IMG/VR virus record: IMGVR_UViG_3300037628_000290
Location: 1-37,659 of that record
Source of the DNA: a virus
Reading direction: 5' to 3' (one strand)
DNA length: 37,659 nucleotides
The notes beneath the pieces are model-generated. The model did not search any database and was not told where the DNA came from. It was given only the letters and a program-made list of their open reading frames with translations. The translations under genes and the position numbers were made by a program. This document shows positions 6,340-16,347 of this stretch, piece after piece (position 1 is the first letter of the stretch; every line of letters begins with the position of its first letter).

Positions 6340-7701
6340 ATGACGCAGGTAATTCAATTACCAAAAGACATACAACTTCGAAGCTACCAGCAGGAAGCAT
6401 TCAAAGCTTATTTCATAGACGGCAAAAAACGTATTATACAAATCTTGCACCGCAGAGCCGGGAAAGATTATGGAATTCTTAATCTCTGTGCTTCGGCTGT
6501 GTTAAGAGAGCCAATGTATTGCCTGTATTTATTTCCAACACAGCGACACGCAAGACGTGTAATTTGGAATGGTATGGATAAGTCCGGGAGAAGATTTTTA
6601 GAGGCATTTCCAGCTGAGGCCATTGTTAAAAAGAATAACATCGAGATGATGTTAGAGTTCAGTAACGGAAGTATCTTCCAGCTTGGAGGGTCAAACGATT
6701 ACGACAGTCACCGGGGAGTTGGAGCTAAGCTTGTTGTCTTTTCAGAGTATGCAGATTCAAATCCAGCAGCATGGGAAGCAATCTTTCCGATGCTTGATGA
6801 GACCGGTGGTGCGGCAATATTTGTCTATACGGTCAAGGGTATGAACCACGGCTATACACTCTATAATACCAACAAAGACAATCCCAACTGGTATATTCAA
6901 AACCTTACAGTTGATGATACCAGGGATAATGAAGGTAACAGAATCATCACAGAGGAAATGATTGTGAACGCAAAGAATTCTGGCATACGTCAGGACGTTA
7001 TCGATAGAGAATACTATAACGACTTCTTCGCAGCCATACCCGGCAGTGTATATGGTGATCTTCTCGATCTGGCCAGAGAAGAAAGACGCATAACAAACAT
7101 TGCTATCGATCCATCTGTTGTTGTCTATACAGCATGGGACTTAGGATATCGGGATAGCACCGCCATATGGTTTGTTCAATCTGTTGGTAAAGAGATTAGG
7201 TTTGTCCATTATTATCAGAACAGGGGTCACGCTATGACGCACTACATGGACTACGTAAATGCATATGGATTCAAAAACAATATAAGATATGGAGGGCATT
7301 TTGCTCCTCACGATTCTAAAAAACACGAGCTCCAGCTTGGCAAGACGATGATTGAATTTGCTGCGGAGCAAGGATTTATGTTTAATCTGGGCTTCCCAAA
7401 CAATCGAATACCTGATGTCAGCATTGATAGCGGAATAAATGCTACAAGAGAATTTTTCAATCGCTTTTGGTTTGATGAAAACGAATGCGCAATGGGGCTA
7501 TCAGCCCTTAGAAGTTATCACAGAAAGTACGATGCCAAGCTTGATATATATTCAGAAAAGCCAGAACATGACTGGGCTTCAGATGGGGCAGATGCTCTCC
7601 GATACTTCTCGGTAGCTTGGCAGGATCGCTTTGGGACTCCTCGCAATGGTTTTCAGCGCGTTTCCAAGCCTATCAATCCTTACGCTTATACCTCAGGCTA
7701 G
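6340..7701 (+). CDS. terL: terminase large subunit
   Basis: 453 aa. The N-terminal ATPase has the terminase Walker A variant HRRAGKD (37-43), a FPTQ motif III-like segment (65-68) and Walker B region LVVFSEYAD (131-139). The C-terminal RNase H-like nuclease has TAWDLGYRDS (264-273, Asp267), APHDSKKHE (322-330) and HDWASDGADALRY (410-422), giving three acidic metal ligands. It packages DNA into the prohead through the portal and cuts concatemers. AAGGA precedes the ATG. It ends the rightward recombination operon, is oriented against the virion genes, and meets the lysis genes tail to tail with a 9-bp overlap. No small subunit is adjacent. Confidence 0.95.
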   Translation: MTQVIQLPKDIQLRSYQQEAFKAYFIDGKKRIIQILHRRAGKDYGILNLCASAVLREPMYCLYLFPTQRHARRVIWNGMDKSGRRFLEAFPAEAIVKKNNIEMMLEFSNGSIFQLGGSNDYDSHRGVGAKLVVFSEYADSNPAAWEAIFPMLDETGGAAIFVYTVKGMNHGYTLYNTNKDNPNWYIQNLTVDDTRDNEGNRIITEEMIVNAKNSGIRQDVIDREYYNDFFAAIPGSVYGDLLDLAREERRITNIAIDPSVVVYTAWDLGYRDSTAIWFVQSVGKEIRFVHYYQNRGHAMTHYMDYVNAYGFKNNIRYGGHFAPHDSKKHELQLGKTMIEFAAEQGFMFNLGFPNNRIPDVSIDSGINATREFFNRFWFDENECAMGLSALRSYHRKYDAKLDIYSEKPEHDWASDGADALRYFSVAWQDRFGTPRNGFQRVSKPINPYAYTSG

Positions 7702-7923
7702 ACGATGTGCATTATCTTTGGATATATCAGAAAGTATTAATTGAATATGATCAATGAAGTCATTAGTCCCCTTTTGGATTTCATCAATTCTCTTGTCTTC
7801 AAGATTGTATGACAACCTTAGCTCATTGATATGTCCGGCATTGATAAAGTGAAGCGGGCCAAGACCAATAAGTACCACTAGTAAAACTACGTGCTTTTTA
7901 ATAAAATTTAATACTATATTCAT
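7693..7923 (-). CDS. single-span membrane protein, possible spanin or holin
   Basis: 76 aa from ATG 7923, chosen because AAAGGA precedes it; an upstream ATG at 7971 has no ribosome site. One hydrophobic segment (about 11-28, VVLLVVLIGLGPLHF) follows a short basic N-terminus, then about 45 polar, helical residues. This is the topology of an inner-membrane spanin (N-in, C-out), though it is short, and it could also be a one-span holin. It directly follows the lysozyme in the late operon, so a lysis role is likely. No lipoprotein partner is visible. Confidence 0.65.
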   Translation of the reverse strand: MNIVLNFIKKHVVLLVVLIGLGPLHFINAGHINELRLSYNLEDKRIDEIQKGTNDFIDHIQLILSDISKDNAHRLA

Positions 7924-7976
7924 GTCTTCCTTTAATAATATTTCCCTGTCGTTTTCGTCCAATTTAAACATATCAA

Positions 7977-8411
7977 TTAGTCTTTTAAGCTTACTGAGTC
8001 TTTGAGCTTGTCTACAAGGTCTCTCATCCTTCGCGGATGAGTTCTAGCGAACCTGGAGTCTAGCATTTCACGTATAGTCTTTGTAATATTATTTTCATCA
8101 ATTGCTGCAAGCATCTTCTTGAACCGCAGCAACTTAGTTATACCAAGAGCAAAGACCATGTCGAGCAATACAGTCTGCATTGGAGCAGAAAGAATCTGGA
8201 AGTCTTTGACGTTTCTATTTAACTCCGAAGAGAATCTATCAATATCATTGCTTAATAACATCAATGCTTCTCTCTTGTTGATTCCGCATTCCTCTATGTT
8301 CCTGCCATATCCAATAGTAAGCTTACCAGCTGTACATTTATAGGGCATAATACGCAAGCCCTCATGCTCCATGATTAGCTTTGTAGCTTCTTTTTTGGAT
8401 ATGTTTTTCAT
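7977..8411 (-). CDS. T4-type lysozyme (GH24 endolysin)
   Basis: 144 aa. It begins with the GH24 core: helix IMEHEGLR with catalytic Glu17, then YKCTAGKLTIGYGRNI. The triad spacing Glu-8-X-5-Thr is Glu17, position 26 and Thr32, but position 26 is Cys where T4 lysozyme has Asp20; the D/C alternative is known in the family. It cleaves the glycan strands of peptidoglycan at the end of infection. No signal peptide or SAR segment is present, so a holin is needed for release. It overlaps the tail-fibre stop (TAATG). The length is normal for a globular GH24 enzyme. Confidence 0.9.
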   Translation of the reverse strand: MKNISKKEATKLIMEHEGLRIMPYKCTAGKLTIGYGRNIEECGINKREALMLLSNDIDRFSSELNRNVKDFQILSAPMQTVLLDMVFALGITKLLRFKKMLAAIDENNITKTIREMLDSRFARTHPRRMRDLVDKLKDSVSLKD

Positions 8412-11400
8412 TAGCTAGTTGTCAATCCATAGAGTACAAATTGTCCTTCATCAATATTATTTGCACTCATTATAATTCTAATAGCATCATTGTCTTCGGC
8501 ATTAGCGCGTTCGGCAAAAGAATGAACTATAGCCCCGCCGCCTGTTTTTATAGTACCCATGATCTGCCCCTGCACTCTAGTTCGATAAGAGGCATTTGTT
8601 GGCCGAATAATAATAATCTCACCGGAAAGTAAATCTAATCCACCGCCGCCGCCTACATCAAAGAACAGATCAACATAGGCAGCTGTTCCCCCCGAGTCAC
8701 CCGGAACTTTCCATGTATATTTATCATAGTCTGCCCCTCCGGTTGACCAGGAAGAAGCATTATCAGTGCTGGTCTGCAGACCCAAATGCACGCCAGCATT
8801 ATCAGTAGTTTGCTGGGTATAGAATATTAGTAGCTTATAAGCGTCATAGGTATCGGTTATATATGTATTATCAAATACAATAGATGCGCTGTTGCTTGCA
8901 GTCTGAGAATTTAAAAATACCCAACCCTCTCCACCGCCAGTTGCAGATATAGTTACTGCATTGGTTCCATTTACAATGCCGATTCCAGCTCCAGCTGTTA
9001 GGGTTGCAAGCTGCAAGTCATTACTCGCCGTACCACCAACAAGCAACTGTCCATCGGTTGCGCCACTAGCATCAATCTCTGTCCCACCATCTGCAAGCTC
9101 TAGCTGAGCACTAACAGTAAGAAGTCCAGAACCATCAATCTTGGCAACACCGTTAGTTGTTAGCTCAGTAAAGATGTAGTCACCTTTGGTGCCGTGACTG
9201 GTTGTCTCAAGCGTCATATCATCATTAGCACCTGTCCCACCGATTAGAGTCTGACCACCAGCACGCCCTGTAAGCAGTGCGAATTGCGTATGACCCGCAT
9301 CAGTAGTTGTAAGACCTGCTAGGTTCACATGATCTGTAACGTTCGACGCAGCAAAGGCGGTATCAAAAGCGCTATCTATCTGCAGAGGTACTGTATCATC
9401 CCTTTGGAAAACAATACGTCCGATCAATAAAGAATGAGATTCAAGGCGCGGCGGAACACTTGCGGGCGGTGCTTCGTCCAATGCTCCAGCTAAAGTAACA
9501 TGCTGCGCCTGACCATATAGATGAACCAGCTCATCATCTGCATCAATATAAAAATACTGGCTAGCGTATCTATTAGGCGTCAGGGTAGTAGTGCCGCCAG
9601 TGTCGTTATCAAAATAGAGATTGCTCCACCTGGTACCGCCGGTAGACTTATTCCAGCCGACGCCACCGTCACGCAAATAACTATCAAAAGTATCCCCGCC
9701 GCCGCCAGGGTCTGTATCTTTTGAAGTCATGACGAGTGGGTCTAGCTTTATCCAAGCCCTACCAGCCGACATCAAAACCCATCTGTTTGTGTCAAGAGAA
9801 CTGCCTAAGATTAATCCACCTTCGGCATCTGCACGCTCGATTTTGTTTTTGGAATATAAATATTGCTGGAGCATTCCAGGAATATTTATCATCTTCTGCT
9901 GGTGATCTGCTATATGTAATACCGTTCCTTCGCGGACAACCTCATATAATTCGAATTCAGTGTTGTAATCGAGATTAGAGCTAGAGCCAGTAAGAACAAC
10001 TTGCGGAGTGCCAGCATTATAATCAACATAAATATAGGTCTCAGCACCATCGGTCATGGTAAGACCCGGAGTTGCCGGCCATTCAAACGTTATGAGCCTT
10101 CCTGTAGCTGAATCTGTCGTCCTGACAAATCCTTCACCAGCATCAATATCAACAGTTCCATCAACATTATCTGTAATGGCTCCGCCCTCGATATATCCAG
10201 CTGATCCAAAAAAATCTATGACATCTTGGACATCGGTATATGTTGCGCCAGCAAGATTATCAATGGTGATGTCAGATGCGTCCAGGCTGCCAGCAATAGA
10301 GCCAAGAACTCCGGATGTTGTTGTAACAAACCCATCAACTGCAAGACCACTTAGCGTCATCCCGGTAAATGTTGGACTACTCGCAGCTGCTATGTCTTGC
10401 GGCGTAGCTAAGGTAACGCTATTAGTTCCATTAGTTACTGCTATCTGATTGGCAGTGCCAGTTAATGCAGCAAGTTGCATGTCGTTACTAGCTGTCCCGC
10501 CAACATATAACTGACCATCAGTTACTGCAGATGCATCAATACCAGTTCCACCATCGTCCAGTATCAATTGAGCTTCGGAACCTAAAATACCAGATGCAGT
10601 TTTGACTACTCCGTCTGTAACAAGACCGCTCAGAGTTAATCCTGTGAATGTAGGACTACTCGCAGCAGCTATGTCCTGCGGAGTGGAGAATGTAATACTG
10701 TTAACTCCATTAGTTACATTGAGTTGATTTGCAGTTCCAGTTAGCGTAGATAATTGAAAATCATTTAATGTAGTCCCGCCTACTAATACTTGTCCATTTG
10801 TTACAGCAGACGAATCTATCCCTGTTCCACCATAGTTTTGAGCTACAATAGTTCCCTGCCACTCACCGGTACCTGTTATATCACTGCTGTTTAAATCTAA
10901 ATTCCCACCCAATTGTGGAGTTGTATCTTGGACAACGTCAGTCAAATAATCAGACCCAGCAGTTGCTGCACTAAGCACACCAGATACAGTTTTAACCATT
11001 TCATCCACAGCTAAGCCGGACAAGGTTAATCCCGTAAACGTCGGTGAACTTGCAGCAGCAATATCTTGCACTACTCCAACGGTAATAGTATTTGTCCCAT
11101 TGGTTACCGTGGTTTGATCGGCTGTTGCAGTCAATTCAGCCAGCTGGAAATCATTAGATGATGTCCCGCCAACCAAAAGCTGACCGTCCGTTGCGCCGGA
11201 CGAATCTATACCAGTTCCGCCATAGCTTTGCGTTACAATGGTTCCCTGCCATGCGCCGGTGCCTGTTACATTTTTACTATTAAGATCAAGATTTCCGCCA
11301 AGTTGAGGGGTCGTATCCTGGACAATGTCAGTTAAGTAATCAGTCCCTGCTGCTGCTATGCTGACAATCCCTGTTCCAGTTGCGCTTTTTAATATCCCGC

Positions 11401-12001
11401 TTGCAAGATCACCCAAAGCCTGGGAATTAGTTAGAGCAGAATCTAATGTCTGCGTTATATAGGTTGATCTACGCGGTGCCGCTGTTGATGTGTCAACAAG
11501 CTCATATTGTACTAAAGCAGTTCCGCCATCATTCATGCGCCAACAATTATTTGGGTCTAATATTGGCAGTCCTCTGTCTTTGTCGGCAACAGTTTCTGAA
11601 TTCTGATAGGAAAGCATGCGCTCCCCGCGCAGAGTTTCATTCAGAAGATTAAATATTGTCTGCTTTTCAAAGTCTTCATTGAAGGCATCAATCGTAGGAT
11701 TGGTTGTATAGTATGATGTACGCTCTATAGGATCATCACCAAGGACAGTAATAAAGTCTCCAGTTGTAGCCCCAACAGTTAGCGTCATAGTGCCGCCACC
11801 AGAAACGCCAGCACCAGTTAAGGTAAAGTCAACTCCATTAATTAAGATATCAGTAGGATCATCGCCGGCTGTTCCAGCCGCTCTTTGGTAAGCTGTGACG
11901 TCTGTATCTTCCAAAAATGTAAAAGGGACTGTAAATTGAGTCTGTCCCGATGTGGCAGTATATTGCCTTATGCGACTTACGTCTGGTATTGAAATGCTCA
12001 T
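8411..12001 (-). CDS. tail fibre with T7 gp17-like N-terminus
   Basis: 1196 aa, the largest gene. Residues about 1-135 match the T7 tail-fibre attachment domain (RQYTATSGQTQFTVPFTFLED..., YTTNPTIDAFNEDFEKQTIFNLL). The middle has several rounds of a fibre repeat combining DGQLxVGGTxxNDxQL, NGTNSxT, DIAAASSPTFTGLTLSGL and TTPQLGGNLDLNS, typical of beta-structured trimeric shafts. The C-terminus (about 1040-1196) is a separate domain that probably binds the host receptor. AAAAGGAG lies 7 nt before the ATG and an extended -10 promoter lies just upstream. It attaches to the tail tube and determines adsorption. Confidence 0.92.
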   Translation of the reverse strand: MSISIPDVSRIRQYTATSGQTQFTVPFTFLEDTDVTAYQRAAGTAGDDPTDILINGVDFTLTGAGVSGGGTMTLTVGATTGDFITVLGDDPIERTSYYTTNPTIDAFNEDFEKQTIFNLLNETLRGERMLSYQNSETVADKDRGLPILDPNNCWRMNDGGTALVQYELVDTSTAAPRRSTYITQTLDSALTNSQALGDLASGILKSATGTGIVSIAAAGTDYLTDIVQDTTPQLGGNLDLNSKNVTGTGAWQGTIVTQSYGGTGIDSSGATDGQLLVGGTSSNDFQLAELTATADQTTVTNGTNTITVGVVQDIAAASSPTFTGLTLSGLAVDEMVKTVSGVLSAATAGSDYLTDVVQDTTPQLGGNLDLNSSDITGTGEWQGTIVAQNYGGTGIDSSAVTNGQVLVGGTTLNDFQLSTLTGTANQLNVTNGVNSITFSTPQDIAAASSPTFTGLTLSGLVTDGVVKTASGILGSEAQLILDDGGTGIDASAVTDGQLYVGGTASNDMQLAALTGTANQIAVTNGTNSVTLATPQDIAAASSPTFTGMTLSGLAVDGFVTTTSGVLGSIAGSLDASDITIDNLAGATYTDVQDVIDFFGSAGYIEGGAITDNVDGTVDIDAGEGFVRTTDSATGRLITFEWPATPGLTMTDGAETYIYVDYNAGTPQVVLTGSSSNLDYNTEFELYEVVREGTVLHIADHQQKMINIPGMLQQYLYSKNKIERADAEGGLILGSSLDTNRWVLMSAGRAWIKLDPLVMTSKDTDPGGGGDTFDSYLRDGGVGWNKSTGGTRWSNLYFDNDTGGTTTLTPNRYASQYFYIDADDELVHLYGQAQHVTLAGALDEAPPASVPPRLESHSLLIGRIVFQRDDTVPLQIDSAFDTAFAASNVTDHVNLAGLTTTDAGHTQFALLTGRAGGQTLIGGTGANDDMTLETTSHGTKGDYIFTELTTNGVAKIDGSGLLTVSAQLELADGGTEIDASGATDGQLLVGGTASNDLQLATLTAGAGIGIVNGTNAVTISATGGGEGWVFLNSQTASNSASIVFDNTYITDTYDAYKLLIFYTQQTTDNAGVHLGLQTSTDNASSWSTGGADYDKYTWKVPGDSGGTAAYVDLFFDVGGGGGLDLLSGEIIIIRPTNASYRTRVQGQIMGTIKTGGGAIVHSFAERANAEDNDAIRIIMSANNIDEGQFVLYGLTTS

Positions 12002-12040
12002 GGCTAAACTCCTTTTAACCTAGTAATTGTTCCTAACTAT

Positions 12041-12049
12041 ATTATAACA
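12041..12049 (-). promoter_or_regulatory. extended -10 promoter for tail fibre and lysis genes
   Basis: On the minus strand TGT-TATAAT (12049-12041), a consensus -10 with the TG extension; no convincing -35 lies 16-18 bp upstream. Start about 12034, a short leader before the tail-fibre ATG at 12001. It would let fibre and lysozyme be made apart from the upstream virion operon. Confidence 0.55.
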
Positions 12050-14569
12050 TCATCCAAACAGTTGCTGCTGTCCAGACTCGCTTAATCTGTGCTGCAATCT
12101 TCTCTTATATCCCGGGCTAATGCTTTCTTTCATATCGTCCAAGAACGCATAGTCTAGAGCCACATGAAATCCATACAAATTAGGCGTTAGTTTTTCAGCA
12201 GTATTCAGGGCTGCCATTCCCGGTTTGTCTTGTGCAACGATTTTATATGCAGTCTTTACAACATCATCAAGCGTTCCAAAAACGGGGCCTGCTACTTTGC
12301 CGGTAAAGCTTTGACCATATTTATTATATTGATCAACGAGGAATTCACCATATATTCCCAACGCTCCAATACTAAATGCTCTGCTAAATGCCTGAGCACT
12401 ATCCGGCCGCTCTGGTGTATAGCCCCTACCAAGGTCCTTAACTGCATTACCGATGTAGCCAAGTATTGTCCCGCCAACCATAAACCTCGCCATACCCCAC
12501 GCATCCTTACCGCGCATATCAAACATCTTCTGTCCTTCTTCTGCGCCCATCATTAACCTGCCGCCAACACGCCTAGTCATAGCAACAGAGAACGTCTTAA
12601 ACATCGCAAACGATCTTGCAAATTCACCCTCTAATGTTCCCGGTTTTGTACCCCGAATGAGCCACGCCCTATCTGCAGCTGTTGGCCTGATCAATGACTC
12701 ACCAGTTTCATTGATATAAAACGTTCTCAATCGAGTTTCCATATCCCGTCTTACATCTTCTACTTCAAACTTAGATGCATCCTTATTACCGAGATAATCC
12801 TTGATTGAATCTTCTGTAAAATACTTAGCAGCATCTGGAGCAATCATCTTCTTATTGGCAAACGGAGTCATGACATTGTCTTTGTGTCTGATTAAGTCCC
12901 ACTCCTTATCTTCAATACCGTAAAGCTTTAAGTTACGCTGCATGGTTGTTGGCATCTTTGACAGTTTATCGCCACTTCTCATGGCAAGCTGTCGTGAATA
13001 ACCCGTAGATGCTCCGCTTTCTTGAAACTGATCATGCCAATTCATACCGGTAAGTTTCCAATAAACTTTTTGCGCCTTAGATATAGTTCCAGACGGCGAA
13101 TCACCAGCAGACATATATCTTATTGGATGACCAATCATTGAATTGGCAGTAAGGCCAGTTGAATCTAAAAATATCTTTTTCTCTTTTGGTGATAAGCCAG
13201 ACATGTTATTTGTTATGGCATCTGCATAAGCCTCAAGCGGCCCTACGCCATACTCCTCCATCTTCGATGCCCTTATGGCAACATCATTGAACGATGTCGG
13301 TAAGACAAAGCCAAGCTTTGCCATTCCCAAATACGCACGAATGGCCTGCATTGATTTAGCCATGACATGATTTACAGGAATGTTTGTCTGACCCGAAACC
13401 TCTCTGTATATAAGGTCTGCATGATGAAGCCCCCCTTTTGATACATTAGGCTGATCTTTCTTAGCCTTCTTAACGAGCCTGTGATACATCTCTTCTGGTT
13501 CGGGGCCAAGTATTTTCATTGTCCCTATATCTCTACCAGCAGTTTCCATAGTATTTACTATTGCATTCTGCACTGTTCCCTGACCATAGTTTTTATTATG
13601 CAGAACCCAGCTGTGACCATCACTCTTATAATGTATGATTCTTTGCTTGACCCAGCCTGGCCTGCCTCCGCGTTGGGTTTTGCCAGTTTCAGCATCACGA
13701 TGATGATCCCCGGCCACCTTATCATCATACATCTTGCCTAAGATTTTATTTACTTCTGCCTCGCTTATGCCCTCGCCAAAAGCTCTATCAATATCCATCA
13801 GCGGGACTTCATTCTTAAGCCATCGTTCTTTAGCCATGTTATATAATTTGTCTTTGGCGTCGAAATAGTTTGATGTTGATTTTCGGGCTTTCCACCACTC
13901 TGCAAAATCACCCCGCGTACTTCCAGTCTGGCTCATCATCTTTACAGGATCGTGTGACTGGTGTGCAATATAGTCGGCCAATTCTGGGACTTCATAGCCA
14001 CCAGCTTCGTAATAGCCCTTTCTTATATCGTTATAAATATCCTTAACGTGCACTGCCAATTGTTTCGCCTGTGGGCTAACGTCGTCATGTCCAAGCATAG
14101 CCTTTGCTATATCAGTTTCATTATGGACATCTTTGAAAAATTCATGCAGATTGTCTTTAGAAAGCAATGAATTAAACTTACCCATCAGCTTTAGAGTTTC
14201 TGATTTTTGTACAGCACCAACGGAGAACTTAGCGTTTTTTATATTTGTCTGGGTGCCATCCATTATCGACATGACGGCCTTTGCCTTATCGCGAAAACTA
14301 TCCATCCTTCCGTCTAGCTTAACAGCCCTTACGACCTGTATTTGCGCAACTCTCATTGCCTCAGCTCGTGCCTTTTGCTTTTCTGAGAGTAAGTCTTTTG
14401 CTGACTGTTCTAAAGCATCACTCATTGATGCAAGCTTTTTCTTAGCATAGGTATCAGCTCTCGATTGGAGCTCGTCCATCAAGGCCTTTGCTTCATCTTT
14501 TGATAATAAATCACCAGCAGCTTCGCTTATAAGATTTATACAATAGCCACGTCTTGAATTCTCTGCCAT
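12050..14569 (-). CDS. large internal virion (ejection) protein, gp16-like position
   Basis: 839 aa from ATG 14569, preceded by GGGAGG and sharing a base with the previous stop (TGATG). The first 120 residues are helical and Lys/Ala-rich. The C-terminal third has hydrophobic stretches (GGTILGYIGNAV) and a motif rich in Arg and aromatics (PGTLEGEFARSFAMFKTFSVAM) seen in very large phage polyproteins and T7-like internal proteins. It is the third large gene between tail tube and fibre, the place of T7 gp16, which enters the envelope with the DNA. I see no lytic transglycosylase motif. Role from synteny. Confidence 0.75.
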   Translation of the reverse strand: MAENSRRGYCINLISEAAGDLLSKDEAKALMDELQSRADTYAKKKLASMSDALEQSAKDLLSEKQKARAEAMRVAQIQVVRAVKLDGRMDSFRDKAKAVMSIMDGTQTNIKNAKFSVGAVQKSETLKLMGKFNSLLSKDNLHEFFKDVHNETDIAKAMLGHDDVSPQAKQLAVHVKDIYNDIRKGYYEAGGYEVPELADYIAHQSHDPVKMMSQTGSTRGDFAEWWKARKSTSNYFDAKDKLYNMAKERWLKNEVPLMDIDRAFGEGISEAEVNKILGKMYDDKVAGDHHRDAETGKTQRGGRPGWVKQRIIHYKSDGHSWVLHNKNYGQGTVQNAIVNTMETAGRDIGTMKILGPEPEEMYHRLVKKAKKDQPNVSKGGLHHADLIYREVSGQTNIPVNHVMAKSMQAIRAYLGMAKLGFVLPTSFNDVAIRASKMEEYGVGPLEAYADAITNNMSGLSPKEKKIFLDSTGLTANSMIGHPIRYMSAGDSPSGTISKAQKVYWKLTGMNWHDQFQESGASTGYSRQLAMRSGDKLSKMPTTMQRNLKLYGIEDKEWDLIRHKDNVMTPFANKKMIAPDAAKYFTEDSIKDYLGNKDASKFEVEDVRRDMETRLRTFYINETGESLIRPTAADRAWLIRGTKPGTLEGEFARSFAMFKTFSVAMTRRVGGRLMMGAEEGQKMFDMRGKDAWGMARFMVGGTILGYIGNAVKDLGRGYTPERPDSAQAFSRAFSIGALGIYGEFLVDQYNKYGQSFTGKVAGPVFGTLDDVVKTAYKIVAQDKPGMAALNTAEKLTPNLYGFHVALDYAFLDDMKESISPGYKRRLQHRLSESGQQQLFG

Positions 14570-16347
14570 CACTCGCCTCCCAATAAACAATCACGCAACT
14601 TCTCTAAATACTTCTCATTACTCTTGCCCTTCTTATCTGCTTTCTCTGCTTCTTCTAATATAGCTTTTTGTTCTTCGTTCAAAAGGTTATCTCTCTCTAA
14701 ACGATTAACTCTGTCTTGATGCAGCTCTGATGATTTTTCAGCAGTATCCGGAAGGTCTTCCATCTCGCGATTAAAATCATCTAATGCTGACTGATCATGG
14801 GTTAAATCACCCTCGGGGCTGCTCACTCTATTTGCAATATTATCCAGTTCATTCTTGTCCACCGGAGTGCCGGGGTTTTTATCCATCTCTTGGTCGGCTT
14901 TGATTTCGGCAATAGCATCACTATTAGCCTCCAGTTGTTTGGCCAAAACAGAAGTCTTATTGCGCGCTAATTCATATTTCTCACGATCTGAAAGATGCTT
15001 ACCCTTTTCCCAACGCGCCTTAATATCTTTTATATCTTTTTCCACACGCTCTTTTTCCATCTGGGCTTTTAGCTCTTCGTACTTCTCTCTGGCTTCTGGT
15101 GTTTCTTTATTGCGTAACTTTTCATATTTGATGTCATCTGGCTGCGATGGTCTTAGCTCAGAATGATGATTGGCATCTTCCATCTCTCCCGACTCACGCA
15201 TTCTGTGGATTTCTTTGCTCATTTCATGCGCCTCACGATCAGTCAGCTGCTCTCCCGCCTTCCACCTTTTCTTTATAGAGGAAATATCTTTGTCGCGGAT
15301 ATCCTTGAAGACGTCATTACGTGCGCGCTCCCATGCTTCGATTTCAGCTGGAGTATCTTTGACCTTACCCTTTTGTTTTTTTTCAAATTCTTTGGCCAAT
15401 TCGTGGTCGCTCTTTAGCCCTTCATTTTGCTTTTCTAATTCTTCTATTTTTTTATCGCGAATCTCTGTCTTTTGTTCTCGGGTTACTGGCTTTTGGTCGG
15501 CAGCAAGGGTGGGGTCATTATCTTTTTGCATGTCAGCAGCCCTAGCCCTTCTATAGCCATCCTGAACAATAGGGCCGACCTCAACAGTCTTACCGTTCGA
15601 TAACTGCTCAACTGCTGTAGCCCGCATGTTGGTAAAGGCATCTTCTTTCATAATGTTTCTTCTACCAAAAACACCGCCTATCGCCCCGCCAATTCCTGCG
15701 CCCCACGCAAGAGTTGCCAAAGCAGCTATGCCATCAGGATTTTGATCTAATGCTTTATCAGCTAAATATCTGGAGCCAACATCTGGGGCAAGACCACCAA
15801 CACCAATAGCAGCGCCGCCTACAGCATTAGCTGCAATTGCCGCCTTTTTATATGCATTGTATCCGACCTTTGATTCTTCAAGGCCATTTAAAACTGCTGA
15901 CGTTCCCTTACCAACAAGCATTGCAGCACCAGTGAAGGCAAGTAAATTTACTGGATTCAACATAAATCCCATGTAGGAAGAACCAAAAGTGCTAAGAGTT
16001 GTTGTTAGGCCTTCTGGTGCCCCAGACATAATGGCATTGTGCATGGTCTTTGAAGTATGTCTTTGGAAGTCAACAGATGCTTGGGCTTCTGATTTGGGAG
16101 CGACAGTTGCCCCTTGATAATTATACGATGAGTCTTTAAATTCATCGGCACTCATCATCTTCGATGGTAGTTTTGATCTAGCGTAATCATATACTGCTGT
16201 ATACATCCCTGTTGCAGCATCAACTGCGGCCTCTGCAGCGGCAGACCCAGTTGCAACCTGTGCCGGCCCTTCGAACTCGTCAGTTTTTTGATCTACCTTA
16301 TCTGGCAGAGCAGGCCCATAATTAAATCTATCTTGAGAATTAGCCAC
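14569..16347 (-). CDS. internal virion (ejection) protein with hydrophobic centre and coiled coil
   Basis: 592 aa if started at GTG 16347, which overlaps the previous stop (GTGGCTAA) and has GAGAGG upstream; ATG 16389 would add 14 residues but has a poorly spaced site. Residues about 110-235 are Ala/Gly-rich and hydrophobic and could cross a membrane. The C-terminal half is very charged and probably a coiled coil. It carries a diverged repeat: SIKKRWKAGEQLTDREAHEM and DIKARWEKGKHLSDREKYEL. Likely part of the ejectosome that conducts DNA across the envelope; role from synteny. Confidence 0.72.
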   Translation of the reverse strand: MANSQDRFNYGPALPDKVDQKTDEFEGPAQVATGSAAAEAAVDAATGMYTAVYDYARSKLPSKMMSADEFKDSSYNYQGATVAPKSEAQASVDFQRHTSKTMHNAIMSGAPEGLTTTLSTFGSSYMGFMLNPVNLLAFTGAAMLVGKGTSAVLNGLEESKVGYNAYKKAAIAANAVGGAAIGVGGLAPDVGSRYLADKALDQNPDGIAALATLAWGAGIGGAIGGVFGRRNIMKEDAFTNMRATAVEQLSNGKTVEVGPIVQDGYRRARAADMQKDNDPTLAADQKPVTREQKTEIRDKKIEELEKQNEGLKSDHELAKEFEKKQKGKVKDTPAEIEAWERARNDVFKDIRDKDISSIKKRWKAGEQLTDREAHEMSKEIHRMRESGEMEDANHHSELRPSQPDDIKYEKLRNKETPEAREKYEELKAQMEKERVEKDIKDIKARWEKGKHLSDREKYELARNKTSVLAKQLEANSDAIAEIKADQEMDKNPGTPVDKNELDNIANRVSSPEGDLTHDQSALDDFNREMEDLPDTAEKSSELHQDRVNRLERDNLLNEEQKAILEEAEKADKKGKSNEKYLEKLRDCLLGGE

